Part shown: piece after piece, positions 17,597 through 25,527 of the stretch
How the letters are laid out: the number at the start of each line of letters is the position of its first letter
How positions within the stretch are numbered: position 1 is the first letter of the stretch
Source: JBDHTQ01 sp039808765
Lineage (GTDB): Bacteria > Pseudomonadota > Alphaproteobacteria > UBA2400
Direction of reading: 5' to 3'
Length of the DNA: 64,000 nucleotides
NCBI GenBank assembly: GCA_039808765.1
Contig: JBDHTQ010000010.1
Span: 12,418 to 76,417, forward strand
The notes under the pieces: generated by a model
Told to the model about the DNA's origin: nothing
The model's database searches: none
The model's input: the letters and a program-made list of their open reading frames with translations, nothing else
Translations under genes and position numbers: made by a program

Positions 17597-18367
17597 GTGG
17601 CTGCAGAAGGACATTTTCATATTGATCCAATCTCGCAGTTTATCGTTTTCCCAATCTGGGAAATTCATATTGCTGGCTATAATTTGAGTTACACTAATTC
17701 TTCTCTGTTCATGACGATTGGTGTGGCCTTGGTTATTGGCTTTTTCCTTCTTGCAAGCCGCGGGAGTAATTTGCGGCCGAGCCGATTTCAGGCTGCTGCT
17801 GAAGTTCTTTATGGTGCCGTGCTTTCGATGCTCAAAGATGGCGCCGGTGATGAAGCCATACGTTTCTTACCGCTTGCGTTTTCTATATTTTTTACAGTGT
17901 TAATGGGAAATCTGCTTGGAATGATTCCGGGTTCATTCACCTATACAGGACAAATCATTTACACCTTCGCCTTAGCGCTATCGATTTTCACATTTATTAC
18001 AGTTTTGGGTTTCGTTATTCACGGCAAAAGCTTTTTACACCGCTTTCTTCCCCCTGATGTGCCGACTGTGATGGTTGTTCCAATTGTGTTTTTGGAATTA
18101 CTTTCCTACTTTATTCGCCCGCTCACGTTGGCTGTTCGTCTGTTTGCCAATATGCTGGCAGGACACATGGTCTTAAAAGTGTTTGCTTATTTCGTGGTCG
18201 GCTTGGTGACAGCAGGCAGTGGTTTAACCATCTTGATCGGTTTTATTCCGCTTTTTCTCAATGCGGGAATGTTGGGGCTCGAGCTGTTTGTTGCTGTGCT
18301 TCAGGCTATGATTTTTACTATTCTCACGTGCGTATATCTGCGTGACGCACTCGTGATTGACCATTAA
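17597..18367 (+). CDS. atpB: ATP synthase F0 subunit a
   Basis: 256 residues starting at GTG with an excellent RBS (GGGAGG). Integral membrane stator subunit forming the proton half-channels against the c-ring. The conserved region with the essential arginine is present (PLTLAVRLFANMLAGH), as is the C-terminal LFVAVLQAMIFTILTCVYL helix. Followed by atpE after 44 nt. Confidence 0.97.
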   Translation: MAAEGHFHIDPISQFIVFPIWEIHIAGYNLSYTNSSLFMTIGVALVIGFFLLASRGSNLRPSRFQAAAEVLYGAVLSMLKDGAGDEAIRFLPLAFSIFFTVLMGNLLGMIPGSFTYTGQIIYTFALALSIFTFITVLGFVIHGKSFLHRFLPPDVPTVMVVPIVFLELLSYFIRPLTLAVRLFANMLAGHMVLKVFAYFVVGLVTAGSGLTILIGFIPLFLNAGMLGLELFVAVLQAMIFTILTCVYLRDALVIDH

Positions 18368-18411
18368 CACGCAAAGAAATTGGCAATACTGCCCAACGAA
18401 AGGACGAAAAA

Positions 18412-18666
18412 ATGAACGAAGCTGTTGAGATTGCAACCGTCGCAATGCAGGGTTATAAGGCGATTGGTGCTGGCCTTTCCATGCTGGGTGCAATCGGTGC
18501 GGGTATCGGTTTGGGTGTTTACCTCGGCAATTATGCAAGTGCAGTTTCACGCAATCCAGGTGCTGTGCAAGAACTTAAAAAGGTTTTGTACATTGGTATC
18601 GGTGTTATCGAAGCGATCGCAATTTTTGCAACAGCGATTGCACTACTTATCATCTTCTATCTCTAA
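18412..18666 (+). CDS. atpE: ATP synthase F0 subunit c
   Basis: 84 residues, two membrane helices. The first has the glycine-rich GAGLSMLGAIGAGIGLG helix-packing motif, and the polar loop carries the conserved SRNPGA. The second helix contains the proton-binding Glu (YIGIGVIEAIAIF). It forms the rotating ring. No sodium-type signature was noted. Confidence 0.97.
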   Translation: MNEAVEIATVAMQGYKAIGAGLSMLGAIGAGIGLGVYLGNYASAVSRNPGAVQELKKVLYIGIGVIEAIAIFATAIALLIIFYL

Positions 18667-18676
18667 GAAAATCTCC

Positions 18677-19291
18677 ATGAAAAGCACCGCAACAATCATA
18701 AGATACACATCCTTGGTCACTGGGGTTATGGTAATGGCATCATTGCCAGCCCTTGCTGCTGAAGGGAAGTCTGGGCTGCCGCAGCTTGATCCCACGTGGT
18801 ATGTGTCGCAAATCTTTTGGTTGGCGGTGCATTTCTTTGTTTTATATTTATTTTCGAGTTTGATTATCCTTCCCCGCATTCAAAAACGGCAGCAACTCAG
18901 GAACGAAAAAGTTGCACACGATAAGGCCACCGGGGATGCCTGCAAAGAAGAGGTAAAAAGGCTTCGTCTTGAATACGAACAAGCTTTAGCTTTAGCCCGT
19001 GCTAATGCCAACGATCTTCGCAATCGTGTTGCAGAGTCCACAAAAGAGACGTGCCGTGCGAATGAAGAAAAAGTTTTTTCGGAACTGCACGACAATTACA
19101 TTGCAGCACGCAAAAAAATCGATGCAGACATTCTGGAGCTAAAGAAATCTTTGGAACCAACCATCCGTGATGCTTCACGACAGATTCTGCAAAAACTCAC
19201 AAACTCAACTGTACCAGACGCAGTGATTGAAAACGCTCATCGCATCGTTATGTCTGCTGATGCCTCGTCTTCAGCGGGGAGTTCATCATGA
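18677..19291 (+). CDS. atpF': ATP synthase F0 subunit b'
   Basis: 204 residues from the ATG at 18677 (10 nt after atpE). The first of two divergent b-type stator subunits, typical of alphaproteobacteria. Residues 1-28 look like a cleavable or extra N-terminal hydrophobic segment ending LPALAAEG, followed by a membrane helix at about 45-65 (QIFWLAVHFFVLYLFSSLIIL). The rest is a long charged coiled coil, with a Ser-rich tail. Its stop overlaps the atpF start (ATGA). Confidence 0.93.
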   Translation: MKSTATIIRYTSLVTGVMVMASLPALAAEGKSGLPQLDPTWYVSQIFWLAVHFFVLYLFSSLIILPRIQKRQQLRNEKVAHDKATGDACKEEVKRLRLEYEQALALARANANDLRNRVAESTKETCRANEEKVFSELHDNYIAARKKIDADILELKKSLEPTIRDASRQILQKLTNSTVPDAVIENAHRIVMSADASSSAGSSS

Positions 19292-19776
19292 TACACAGTT
19301 CAGTTTTTTGGCTTTGGGTGTCATTAGCCATACTTTTTATTGTTATCAGAAAACTTGCCAGCCAAACGATTAAGAGTGTGCTGGACGGCAAGCGGCATGA
19401 AATTAACCTCTACCTCGATGAGGCTGAGCAGCACCGCTTTCAGCAAGAAAAAGCCCTTGAAGAAATCAAACAAACGCGCATGCACGAGCTTGAGGAAGCT
19501 CAAAAAATTATTGAGCGTGCCCAACACGATGCCGAGCATTTAAAGTCTGAAGCTTTCAAAAAATCAGAGGAGGCAATTTTGTATCGCCGCCAACTGATTG
19601 AGAAGCACATTCATGAAGCACACGACGCCGCTCAACGCTTGATTCAATCTTATGTCGCTAGCAAGGCAATCGCAACCAGTCGGCACGTTTTGGAAACATC
19701 CTTAGCACAAGATAAATCACAAGAATTTATTGATATTGCGCTTGAGGAAATTCCATCAAAATTCGTTCGTGCTTGA
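19288..19776 (+). CDS. atpF: ATP synthase F0 subunit b
   Basis: 162 residues: an N-terminal membrane helix (VFWLWVSLAILFIVIRKL) then a long, highly charged helix (RHEINLYLDEAEQHRFQQEK...), the right-handed coiled-coil stalk that couples F0 to F1. Its start overlaps the b' stop by 4 nt. It is the last gene of the F0 operon. The F1 genes atpHAGDC must be elsewhere, as is usual in this class. Confidence 0.95.
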   Translation: MIHSSVFWLWVSLAILFIVIRKLASQTIKSVLDGKRHEINLYLDEAEQHRFQQEKALEEIKQTRMHELEEAQKIIERAQHDAEHLKSEAFKKSEEAILYRRQLIEKHIHEAHDAAQRLIQSYVASKAIATSRHVLETSLAQDKSQEFIDIALEEIPSKFVRA

Positions 19777-19821
19777 TTTTTTGCTTAGATTCGTTGCAGA
19801 TTTTCACACTTTTTGGTGTCG

Positions 19822-19929
19822 TTAGAGCAAATCCCGAAAAGATGGGATAAAAAGAGACCATCTTTAACAACATATTTACATCAAAAGAATAAAACAGAAT
19901 GCGCGTCGTTATTTGGGAGATGCGCTCAA
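19822..19929 (+). repeat. Dispersed two-hairpin repeat, copy A
   Basis: Begins TTAGAGCAAATCC and ends AGATGCGCTCAA. The first half can fold as AAGATGG/CCATCTT within an outer AAAT/ATTT stem. The second half folds through GCGC arms. Closely similar to the copy at 63107-63212 (same order of blocks, same orientation), with scattered substitutions. The right end has lost the terminal CTA. It sits 45 nt after atpF in the gap before gapR. Confidence 0.85.
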
Positions 19930-20097
19930 TAACATCATAACGCAAGCCAAGCTGCATACACTGAGGTACCTGCCTGCCGTGAAGGTGTAATTTTCTCCCC
20001 CGCTGTGTCTTCAAGTTATTCTAAACTATCAGTGTATAGAAATAACCTTTCCGGAATCAGCAAAAGCTTAAGCGGAGTTGACGATGAGCGCACGAAA

Positions 20098-20343
20098 TTA
20101 TTCTGCCATTCCCAAGGCAGATTTATACGTGTCCAAAAGTTCTTCTTGCTCACGACGATCTGCCTCGGCCATGCGACGCAGACGAATAATCTGGCGCAAG
20201 ATTTTTGGATCAAAACCATTGCCTTTGGCTTCGGCATAGATTTCACGAATATCGGCCCCTAGCCCACGACGTTCTTCTTCAAGGCGCTCAACGCGTTCAA
20301 TAATGGACTTGAGTTGCTGGGCGGTCGCTTTAGTTGCGGACAT
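20098..20343 (-). CDS. gapR: GapR-like nucleoid-associated protein (DUF2312)
   Basis: 81 residues, almost entirely a helical coiled coil. The pattern QLKSIIERVERLEEERRGL, then DIREIYAEAKGNGFDPKILR and a terminal LDTYKSALGM matches the DUF2312 family. In Caulobacter this family (GapR) forms tetramers that clamp overtwisted DNA, helping replication and transcription elongation. The start has TTAAGGAGAAAAGTT upstream (good RBS). Monocistronic. Confidence 0.92.
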   Translation of the reverse strand: MSATKATAQQLKSIIERVERLEEERRGLGADIREIYAEAKGNGFDPKILRQIIRLRRMAEADRREQEELLDTYKSALGMAE

Positions 20344-20412
20344 AACTTTTCTCCTTAAGGATTATGCTCAAGATGCCAGAGGAATGAATAAATATTTTTA
20401 TCCCCACTGATT

Positions 20413-21732
20413 TTAATTGCTCTTTTGCTGCAAGACGCTGACGAGATGTTTTTGTATTTCACGCAAACGGCGGTCTTGCTTAACAGCACGATGGCTTATA
20501 ATAGACAAAATGCCATCATTACTGAGCGATGCAACCAATGCCGTGTGCACAACATCACCTTGAAGGGTACAATATGCATCTGCTGTCACCAGCTGTAGGC
20601 TGTCCTTACCATTAACGATATCGCCTAAGCGCGACTTAAACGCTGCTACAGGGCACGTTTGATCAAGATAGGTCAAATGCTGTTTAAGGAGATCATCTAG
20701 TGCTTGGCCACTACCCACATCACCCTCACGAATGCTCCCCAAAATTCCTTCCCCGGTGATGGCCCAAGCATAAAGTTCGCCTTGTCCTTGTGGAACACGC
20801 GCATCGATTTTTTTAAGACCAGCCTCGATCAGGAGAGCTGCTAAAGGACCAGGCAAAGGTTTCGGTTGGGCAATCTCTGTTTTTTTAACTGTTGGAGTTG
20901 TCGAACCTTTTCCAATAGGCGGCAAAGCTGTTGAGGTAAGCGTGATGCTCTGCAGTGTTGGCTCCGATTTTTGTGCTTCGGATTTAGGCGGCAAATCAGC
21001 TTCATCATCGACAACAACGAGTGTCGTATTGGGATCAAGAGGCTGCTGCTGCGCCGACTGATTGATTACGGAGGCAAAATCGGGTGGCGGTGCCATCCCT
21101 CGTTCACCGGGTAGTGTTGGAAGCGTAGAATCAAATTGCTGGTCCGCTGTAGTACTGATCAAAACACCAGACTGGTCAGGATTGGTACGAACCATCTTCT
21201 GTTGAGCAGGAGAATTATCAGAGGAAACCGCGGTCGCAGAATCTCGCTTAGCTGATTTTGCGCCAGAACCTGATGAGACTCTGACACATTCCTTTAGCTC
21301 AGCGATGGCCGCCGATGAGCCAGCGAGCGTCAGAAGGGTGCCTCCAATATTTATGCTTGTCCCATTTGCAAGACGATCAAGCATGTGTGGCTCTTTCTTA
21401 GTATTAACAACAACCAATTGTGGCTTAGTAACTTGAGCGGGAAGTGAAAGCTGTTTACCATCGATATCCACTACCAGCATGCGATGCTCGCCTACATTCA
21501 TCTGTGCAGATTTATCGCCCAAACCGATATTCACATCCCCATTGGGATTGAGCGCAACCAATAACCATTTGCCGCCTTCGAATCCGGCTTCCGTAACACA
21601 ATAAGCAAATGCGCCATCCGCTTTGCTCATCACGCCTGTTTTCCAAGGTTTAACAACGCTCAACGCAAAGGCGGGAGAAGCAGCAAGTACGACCAAAATC
21701 AGCGCAATAGAAATACGTTTGATGAACAACAC
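20413..21732 (-). CDS. Secreted protein of unknown function with disordered middle
   Basis: 439 residues. A classical signal peptide (MLFIKRISIALILVVLAASPAFA) exports it. Residues 25-150 form a compact beta-rich domain beginning VVKPWKTGVMSKADGAFAYC, somewhat like alphaproteobacterial invasion-associated (IalB-like) modules, although I would not assign it. A long Ser/Pro/Thr linker follows, with a short motif TLVVVDDEADLPPKSE, then a second domain from about 295 (LPGPLAALLIEAGLKKIDAR ...). It lies 101 nt downstream of the SPOR-tailed D,D-carboxypeptidase gene on the same strand, whose linker has a similar motif, so an envelope role is likely. Confidence 0.6.
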   Translation of the reverse strand: MLFIKRISIALILVVLAASPAFALSVVKPWKTGVMSKADGAFAYCVTEAGFEGGKWLLVALNPNGDVNIGLGDKSAQMNVGEHRMLVVDIDGKQLSLPAQVTKPQLVVVNTKKEPHMLDRLANGTSINIGGTLLTLAGSSAAIAELKECVRVSSGSGAKSAKRDSATAVSSDNSPAQQKMVRTNPDQSGVLISTTADQQFDSTLPTLPGERGMAPPPDFASVINQSAQQQPLDPNTTLVVVDDEADLPPKSEAQKSEPTLQSITLTSTALPPIGKGSTTPTVKKTEIAQPKPLPGPLAALLIEAGLKKIDARVPQGQGELYAWAITGEGILGSIREGDVGSGQALDDLLKQHLTYLDQTCPVAAFKSRLGDIVNGKDSLQLVTADAYCTLQGDVVHTALVASLSNDGILSIISHRAVKQDRRLREIQKHLVSVLQQKSN

Positions 21733-21833
21733 GAAACAGCTCCCTAAAGGATGAAGACAATGTCATAGGGTCTAACCCCAAGATCGATAAAAGGCAAGAC
21801 AGCTAAGGGGGTGAAAAGGAAATTTAATTGTTT

Positions 21834-23348
21834 TTATGATTTTTTAGGTGAAACGACTAAACATTGTTGCTTTTGCTGTAAAAGATAAGCACATGCCCTA
21901 CGCGCATTTTGTTCTTTAAAGCCCGTGAGTTGTGCGCGGTAAACAGACCCAGATCGGCTTGTCAGGGGTGCGCCATTCGTATACCCTGGTCCGAGTGAGG
22001 GTAAAAGGGCATTGGCTTTTTTGAGTGCAGCCAGAGCCATTTTCTTACTCGTGAAAGCCCCTACCTGAATTGACCAAACGGCCAGAGAAGCTTTTAGTGG
22101 TGTTGTGGTATTCTTGCTTATATCATCGTAGTCACCCTCCCCGATCACGGGTTTTGTGATCGCCAAAGTTGGAGGTACAACACTTTTGGCTAAATTCGTT
22201 TGAGCAACAATTGAGTCAATATTATTTGGTGGCGATTTTGATGATTCGGAAAGTTCCGCCTCGTCGATGACCAACAAAGTGTCTTCGGGAATGCCCGATT
22301 CTGAGTATGTGGTGCCAGCGGCAGGAGCATCAAGATGATTAAGCAAGGATGTAACATCTGCAACCTGTTCAGGAGTGGCACTATGACCCTGAATGTTTGT
22401 AGAAGATTGATTCTGTTTTATATTTTTTAAAGGAGGAAGAGGCACGACAGTTTTTTCTGACCGCACAACAGGTTTCATCACAGAAGGTGCAATCAACGCA
22501 ACTTTCTCTTCCTGCTGGGTTGGTAACATTGCTTCCATAGTTCGCCCTTTTGATTGTAAAAGAGCGGCCATATACTGATCACGCGCCGAAATCGATTTAC
22601 CGCCAAAGACAGCGCCTATGACAATATCGTTTCCCTGCACTTTCCACGCAACCAAGTTAAATCCTGACGCACGGATATACCCCGTTTTGCCGCCTGTACA
22701 TTGTCCACGATTAAGCAGACGATTATGCCCCGTCAGCATTTTGCCTGCAATGCGCGCTGACTGCAGACCGAAATATTTTCGTTGAGATGGAAAATCGTGG
22801 ATAAGTCGAGTCGCCAAACGCACCATGTCGCGCGCTGTTGTCAGTTGCTGTGGATCAGGCAAGCCCGAAGGGTTGCGAAAGGTTGTTCGCGTCATACCAA
22901 GGTGTCGAGCCATAATATTCATCTGATTAACAAACGAATGTTCATTTCCACCGACTGCTTCAGCAACTGCGACGGCGATATCATTTGCTGATTTCATCGC
23001 CACTGCTTCGATTGCATCCTCCACACTTATGGATTGGCCCGGGACCAATCCAATGCGTGTCGGATCTTGTGACGCCGCATTCACCGAAATGGGAATACTG
23101 TCAGAGAGGGAAAAACGACCATCATGAATGGCTTCAAAAAAAAGATAAAGCGTCATCATTTTTGTAAGCGAAGCAGGATAGACTTGTTTATCAGGATCGG
23201 ATTCAGCAAGAACGCGCCCGGTTTGGCCGTCAATCACCAAGCTTGAACAACGGCTGGATACCGCACAATAGCTATCCGCATGTGCAGGCGTTAAAGCCCA
23301 AAGAAAAAAATTAGTCCCCATCGCAAGGACGAACAAAAAACGACGCAT
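21834..23348 (-). CDS. dacA: D-alanyl-D-alanine carboxypeptidase with SPOR domain
   Basis: 504 residues from the ATG at 23346-23348, favoured because AAGGA is 9 nt upstream (an ATG 6 nt earlier is possible). Signal peptide ends at THAPAHA-like ALTPAHADS. The penicillin-binding catalytic domain has SLTK (nucleophile Ser near residue 60), SAN and KTG motifs in the right order and trims the terminal D-Ala of peptidoglycan stems. The usual PBP5 C-terminal stalk is replaced by a long Ser/Thr/Pro linker and a C-terminal SPOR domain (AVWSIQVGAFTSKKMALAAL...), which binds denuded glycan at the septum. Confidence 0.94.
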   Translation of the reverse strand: MRRFLFVLAMGTNFFLWALTPAHADSYCAVSSRCSSLVIDGQTGRVLAESDPDKQVYPASLTKMMTLYLFFEAIHDGRFSLSDSIPISVNAASQDPTRIGLVPGQSISVEDAIEAVAMKSANDIAVAVAEAVGGNEHSFVNQMNIMARHLGMTRTTFRNPSGLPDPQQLTTARDMVRLATRLIHDFPSQRKYFGLQSARIAGKMLTGHNRLLNRGQCTGGKTGYIRASGFNLVAWKVQGNDIVIGAVFGGKSISARDQYMAALLQSKGRTMEAMLPTQQEEKVALIAPSVMKPVVRSEKTVVPLPPLKNIKQNQSSTNIQGHSATPEQVADVTSLLNHLDAPAAGTTYSESGIPEDTLLVIDEAELSESSKSPPNNIDSIVAQTNLAKSVVPPTLAITKPVIGEGDYDDISKNTTTPLKASLAVWSIQVGAFTSKKMALAALKKANALLPSLGPGYTNGAPLTSRSGSVYRAQLTGFKEQNARRACAYLLQQKQQCLVVSPKKS

Positions 23349-23435
23349 AAGCATGCTTCCTTTTTAGCATTCGTTTAGACAACCGACCACAAAAAATTTG
23401 AGGAAAAGAAGAATATTACATGACCAATGCGTCAG

Positions 23436-24128
23436 CTAAACTGTTTGCTCTTTCATATTGAGGATAGAAAAAACCTTTTGCGGATCAACGCCATCGGCCA
23501 AGTAAAGAGCCCGTTTTTCAGTAACCACCCAGTCGAGCCGTTGGTCATAGACATCATGCGGAACGGCCGAAAGTTCCTGCCCATCATAACAAACACCAAT
23601 AGCAATAATTCTGCTCTGGGCCCGTAACATCCCCAGCGTACGATCGTAGTACCCCTGCCCGCGACCAAGCCGATAGCCAAAACGATCAAAAGCAATGAGC
23701 GGCACAATCAAGTGGGTTGGCTGCACTTCGGGCGATGTTTCAGGAGGCATTGGCAATCCAAATCGACCCGGGATCATCTGTGCCCCAGGCTCCCACAAAC
23801 GAAAACGCAAGGGCGACTGTCTGTGAATTATAACAGGCATACATAATGTACAACCACGTTCAGCAAGGCCCGAGAGAAGCGGAAGAATATTAATTTCGCT
23901 CTCTTTAGGCCAATACCCAGCAATGATACTACCAGCGGTGAATGAGAAATTATTGAGAAAATTCTCACGCAAAACCCTGCTAACGTAAGCGGGCTCATAA
24001 TCATCATAATTTTTCTGGATGTTGCGTAAATTTTGTAGTGCGCATGTACGCATGCGGTCTTTCGCAAGGTCAATCGAGACGCGAGGACTATAGTTTGGAT
24101 CTCTTCCCTTTGAGGGATTAAAATTCAT
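23436..24128 (-). CDS. fau: 5-formyltetrahydrofolate cyclo-ligase
   Basis: 230 residues. Converts 5-formyl-THF to 5,10-methenyl-THF with ATP, salvaging folate. The C-terminal signature is present (FDRFGYRLGRGQGYYDRTL) along with the substrate region LIVPLIAFD. The N-terminal extension before RMRTCALQNLR is short and basic. Encoded just downstream of 6S RNA and zapA, the classic zapA-ssrS-fau arrangement of proteobacteria, and likely transcribed with them. Confidence 0.95.
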   Translation of the reverse strand: MNFNPSKGRDPNYSPRVSIDLAKDRMRTCALQNLRNIQKNYDDYEPAYVSRVLRENFLNNFSFTAGSIIAGYWPKESEINILPLLSGLAERGCTLCMPVIIHRQSPLRFRLWEPGAQMIPGRFGLPMPPETSPEVQPTHLIVPLIAFDRFGYRLGRGQGYYDRTLGMLRAQSRIIAIGVCYDGQELSAVPHDVYDQRLDWVVTEKRALYLADGVDPQKVFSILNMKEQTV

Positions 24129-24174
24129 CTTTTATAGTATCCTCAGGTTGGGCCATCTCACATCAATAAACATT

Positions 24175-24378
24175 AAGTGGAAGGCCCCGCCTCGACCGGT
24201 GGCATTCGAAATCCTCCGTGGCCTGCAAGTGCAGGTGGGCACCGTGTACCAATCCTCTTTACGGCCACCGCAAGCGGCATAAGGCCAGAGAAATCAGCAG
24301 GGACAGCTCCCATGAGGTTACGTATCGGCCCTGGGGATGCTATGAAGCCTGTCGTGTCGTGCAGCAACCTTCCATCCA
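24175..24378 (-). ncRNA. ssrS: 6S RNA (RNA polymerase regulator)
   Basis: About 200 nt on the minus strand between zapA and fau, the conserved location of this RNA. The ends pair (TGGAAGG at 24374-24368 with CCTTCCA at 24184-24178), making the closing stem. Long imperfect helices flank a central open region, as expected for an RNA that mimics an open promoter and traps sigma-70 holoenzyme in stationary phase. Composition is clearly richer in GC than the neighbours and the forward-strand frames across it are not credible genes. Exact ends are approximate. Confidence 0.9.
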
Positions 24379-24382
24379 TAAT

Positions 24383-24409
24383 ACTATACGGTTACGAGCC
24401 GGGATGCAA
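24383..24409 (-). promoter_or_regulatory. ssrS: Probable promoter of 6S RNA
   Basis: TATAGT (24388-24383, minus strand) sits about 8 nt before the inferred 6S start, with TTGCAT 15 nt upstream as a -35. It overlaps the 3' end of zapA. Confidence 0.5.
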
Positions 24410-24863
24410 CTGCGTCAATACGCGCAATGAGCGATTCTATTGCATCCGTATATCTTTTCTCAACATCTGGACTCAACTCGGTTACATATTCGACTTTTGT
24501 GACAACATTTTCTTTACAATCGGATTTTTGAGATTTTTTTGATTTTGGCGATTTTTTTGAGAATTCTTCATCCGACAGTGAGGTTTCAACAATTGCAGGG
24601 GCTGTCGTTTCCAATGCTAAAGTTGCAGCACGAAGTGTCGCACGCATTTTTGAAAGCTCTGTCCGCAAATCGTAAATTTGATCTGCGAGCATAAGCATTG
24701 TGAGAATATGTGTCTGTGCTTCCGAAGCGCTTCTTTGGCCTGCCGCCAAGGATTTCATCCGCGAATCAACAAAGGCAACAATTTCGCTTAAATGTGCCTC
24801 TTGGCCGTCCTCACAGCCTATGGCATAGGTACGCCCGTTTAGAGAAATTTCAACGCGCGCCAT
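24384..24863 (-). CDS. zapA: Cell division protein ZapA
   Basis: 159 residues from the internal ATG at 24861-24863 (MARVEISLNGRTYAI), which matches the family start. The longer frame would add 15 non-conserved residues. The N-terminal ZapA domain (EISLNGRTYAIGCEDGQE) and a following helix bundle or cross-link FtsZ filaments. The Lys/Ser-rich insert SKKSPKSKKSQKS and the C-terminal coiled helix are extra to the about 100-residue core. Its start overlaps the end of the small coiled-coil gene by 14 nt. Confidence 0.9.
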   Translation of the reverse strand: MARVEISLNGRTYAIGCEDGQEAHLSEIVAFVDSRMKSLAAGQRSASEAQTHILTMLMLADQIYDLRTELSKMRATLRAATLALETTAPAIVETSLSDEEFSKKSPKSKKSQKSDCKENVVTKVEYVTELSPDVEKRYTDAIESLIARIDAVASRLVTV

Positions 24864-25095
24864 CCGCTGACTCCAATGCAATATCAAGCTGACTGATGGC
24901 TTCATCAAGTTGCTGCTTTACCTCATTGAGTTGTTCAGGTGAAAAAAGCATGCCAGCAACATCATCCGGATATAAAGCTTTTTTGGGGGCAGTGCGACGT
25001 GTTTTGGGGGTAAAATAAGGTCCTGCGGCGTGCTCAAGCACCTCGACCGAAGCCGTAAGCGATGCGAGTGCCTCATCAATTCTATTCAATGCCAT
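24850..25095 (-). CDS. Small coiled-coil protein upstream of zapA
   Basis: 81 residues (MALNRIDEALASL...) starting at 25093-25095 with AGAGGA as RBS. Two helical segments (residues 3-24 and 48-76, SPEQLNEVKQQLDEAISQLDIALES) are separated by a basic Pro/Thr stretch. It resembles the short coiled-coil (DUF4164-type) genes found before zapA in alphaproteobacteria. Overlap with zapA suggests translational coupling and a division-related partner role, by inference. Confidence 0.65.
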   Translation of the reverse strand: MALNRIDEALASLTASVEVLEHAAGPYFTPKTRRTAPKKALYPDDVAGMLFSPEQLNEVKQQLDEAISQLDIALESADGAR

Positions 25096-25196
25096 TTTTA
25101 ATCCTCTTGCTGCACCCACCCTAACCCTCAAAAGGGGGCAAGGTCAATCATCGAAGTGCGAATATTTAAAAAAAATCAACCCTTTCAGTTTATAAT

Positions 25197-25388
25197 ATGA
25201 TCATGCCAAAATTTAAACCATTGAAAAGCGGAATCACTCGACGCTTTAGTAGTATTTCGGGAGGGGGAAGTGTGGGCGATACGAGCACTGCCTTTAACGG
25301 AGATGATGGGACGAGTCATGCGTTTAGTGGTGATACGGGCGCTGCAAACCCCGCCACGACACCCCATGCAATGAATACTAAACACTAG
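25197..25388 (+). CDS. Possible small Gly/Ser/Thr-rich protein
   Basis: 63 codons, no visible ribosome-binding site, low-complexity composition (SGGGSVGDTSTAFNGDDG). It could be spurious. The opening residues KFKPLKSG resemble LKPLKISG at the start of the nitronate monooxygenase-like gene 140 nt downstream, which might be a remnant duplication or chance. Confidence 0.25.
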   Translation: MIMPKFKPLKSGITRRFSSISGGGSVGDTSTAFNGDDGTSHAFSGDTGAANPATTPHAMNTKH

Positions 25389-25527
25389 TTAAAACCGCTC
25401 ACAAAAATGCTTTAAGGCCTTTTAGAACAAGATTTATCAAGCGCTTAAGATTAAAATCAAAAAAGCGTCTGGTCATCTTCAACTTTGGACATTATAACAC
25501 ACACTGCAAATAGAAAGGCAGGATGCT

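Noticed and set aside
20005..20262. Forward frame overlapping gapR
   Set aside because: Antisense to the well-supported gapR gene.
24177..24542. Forward open frame across the 6S RNA
   Set aside because: Antisense to 6S RNA and zapA; no coding features.
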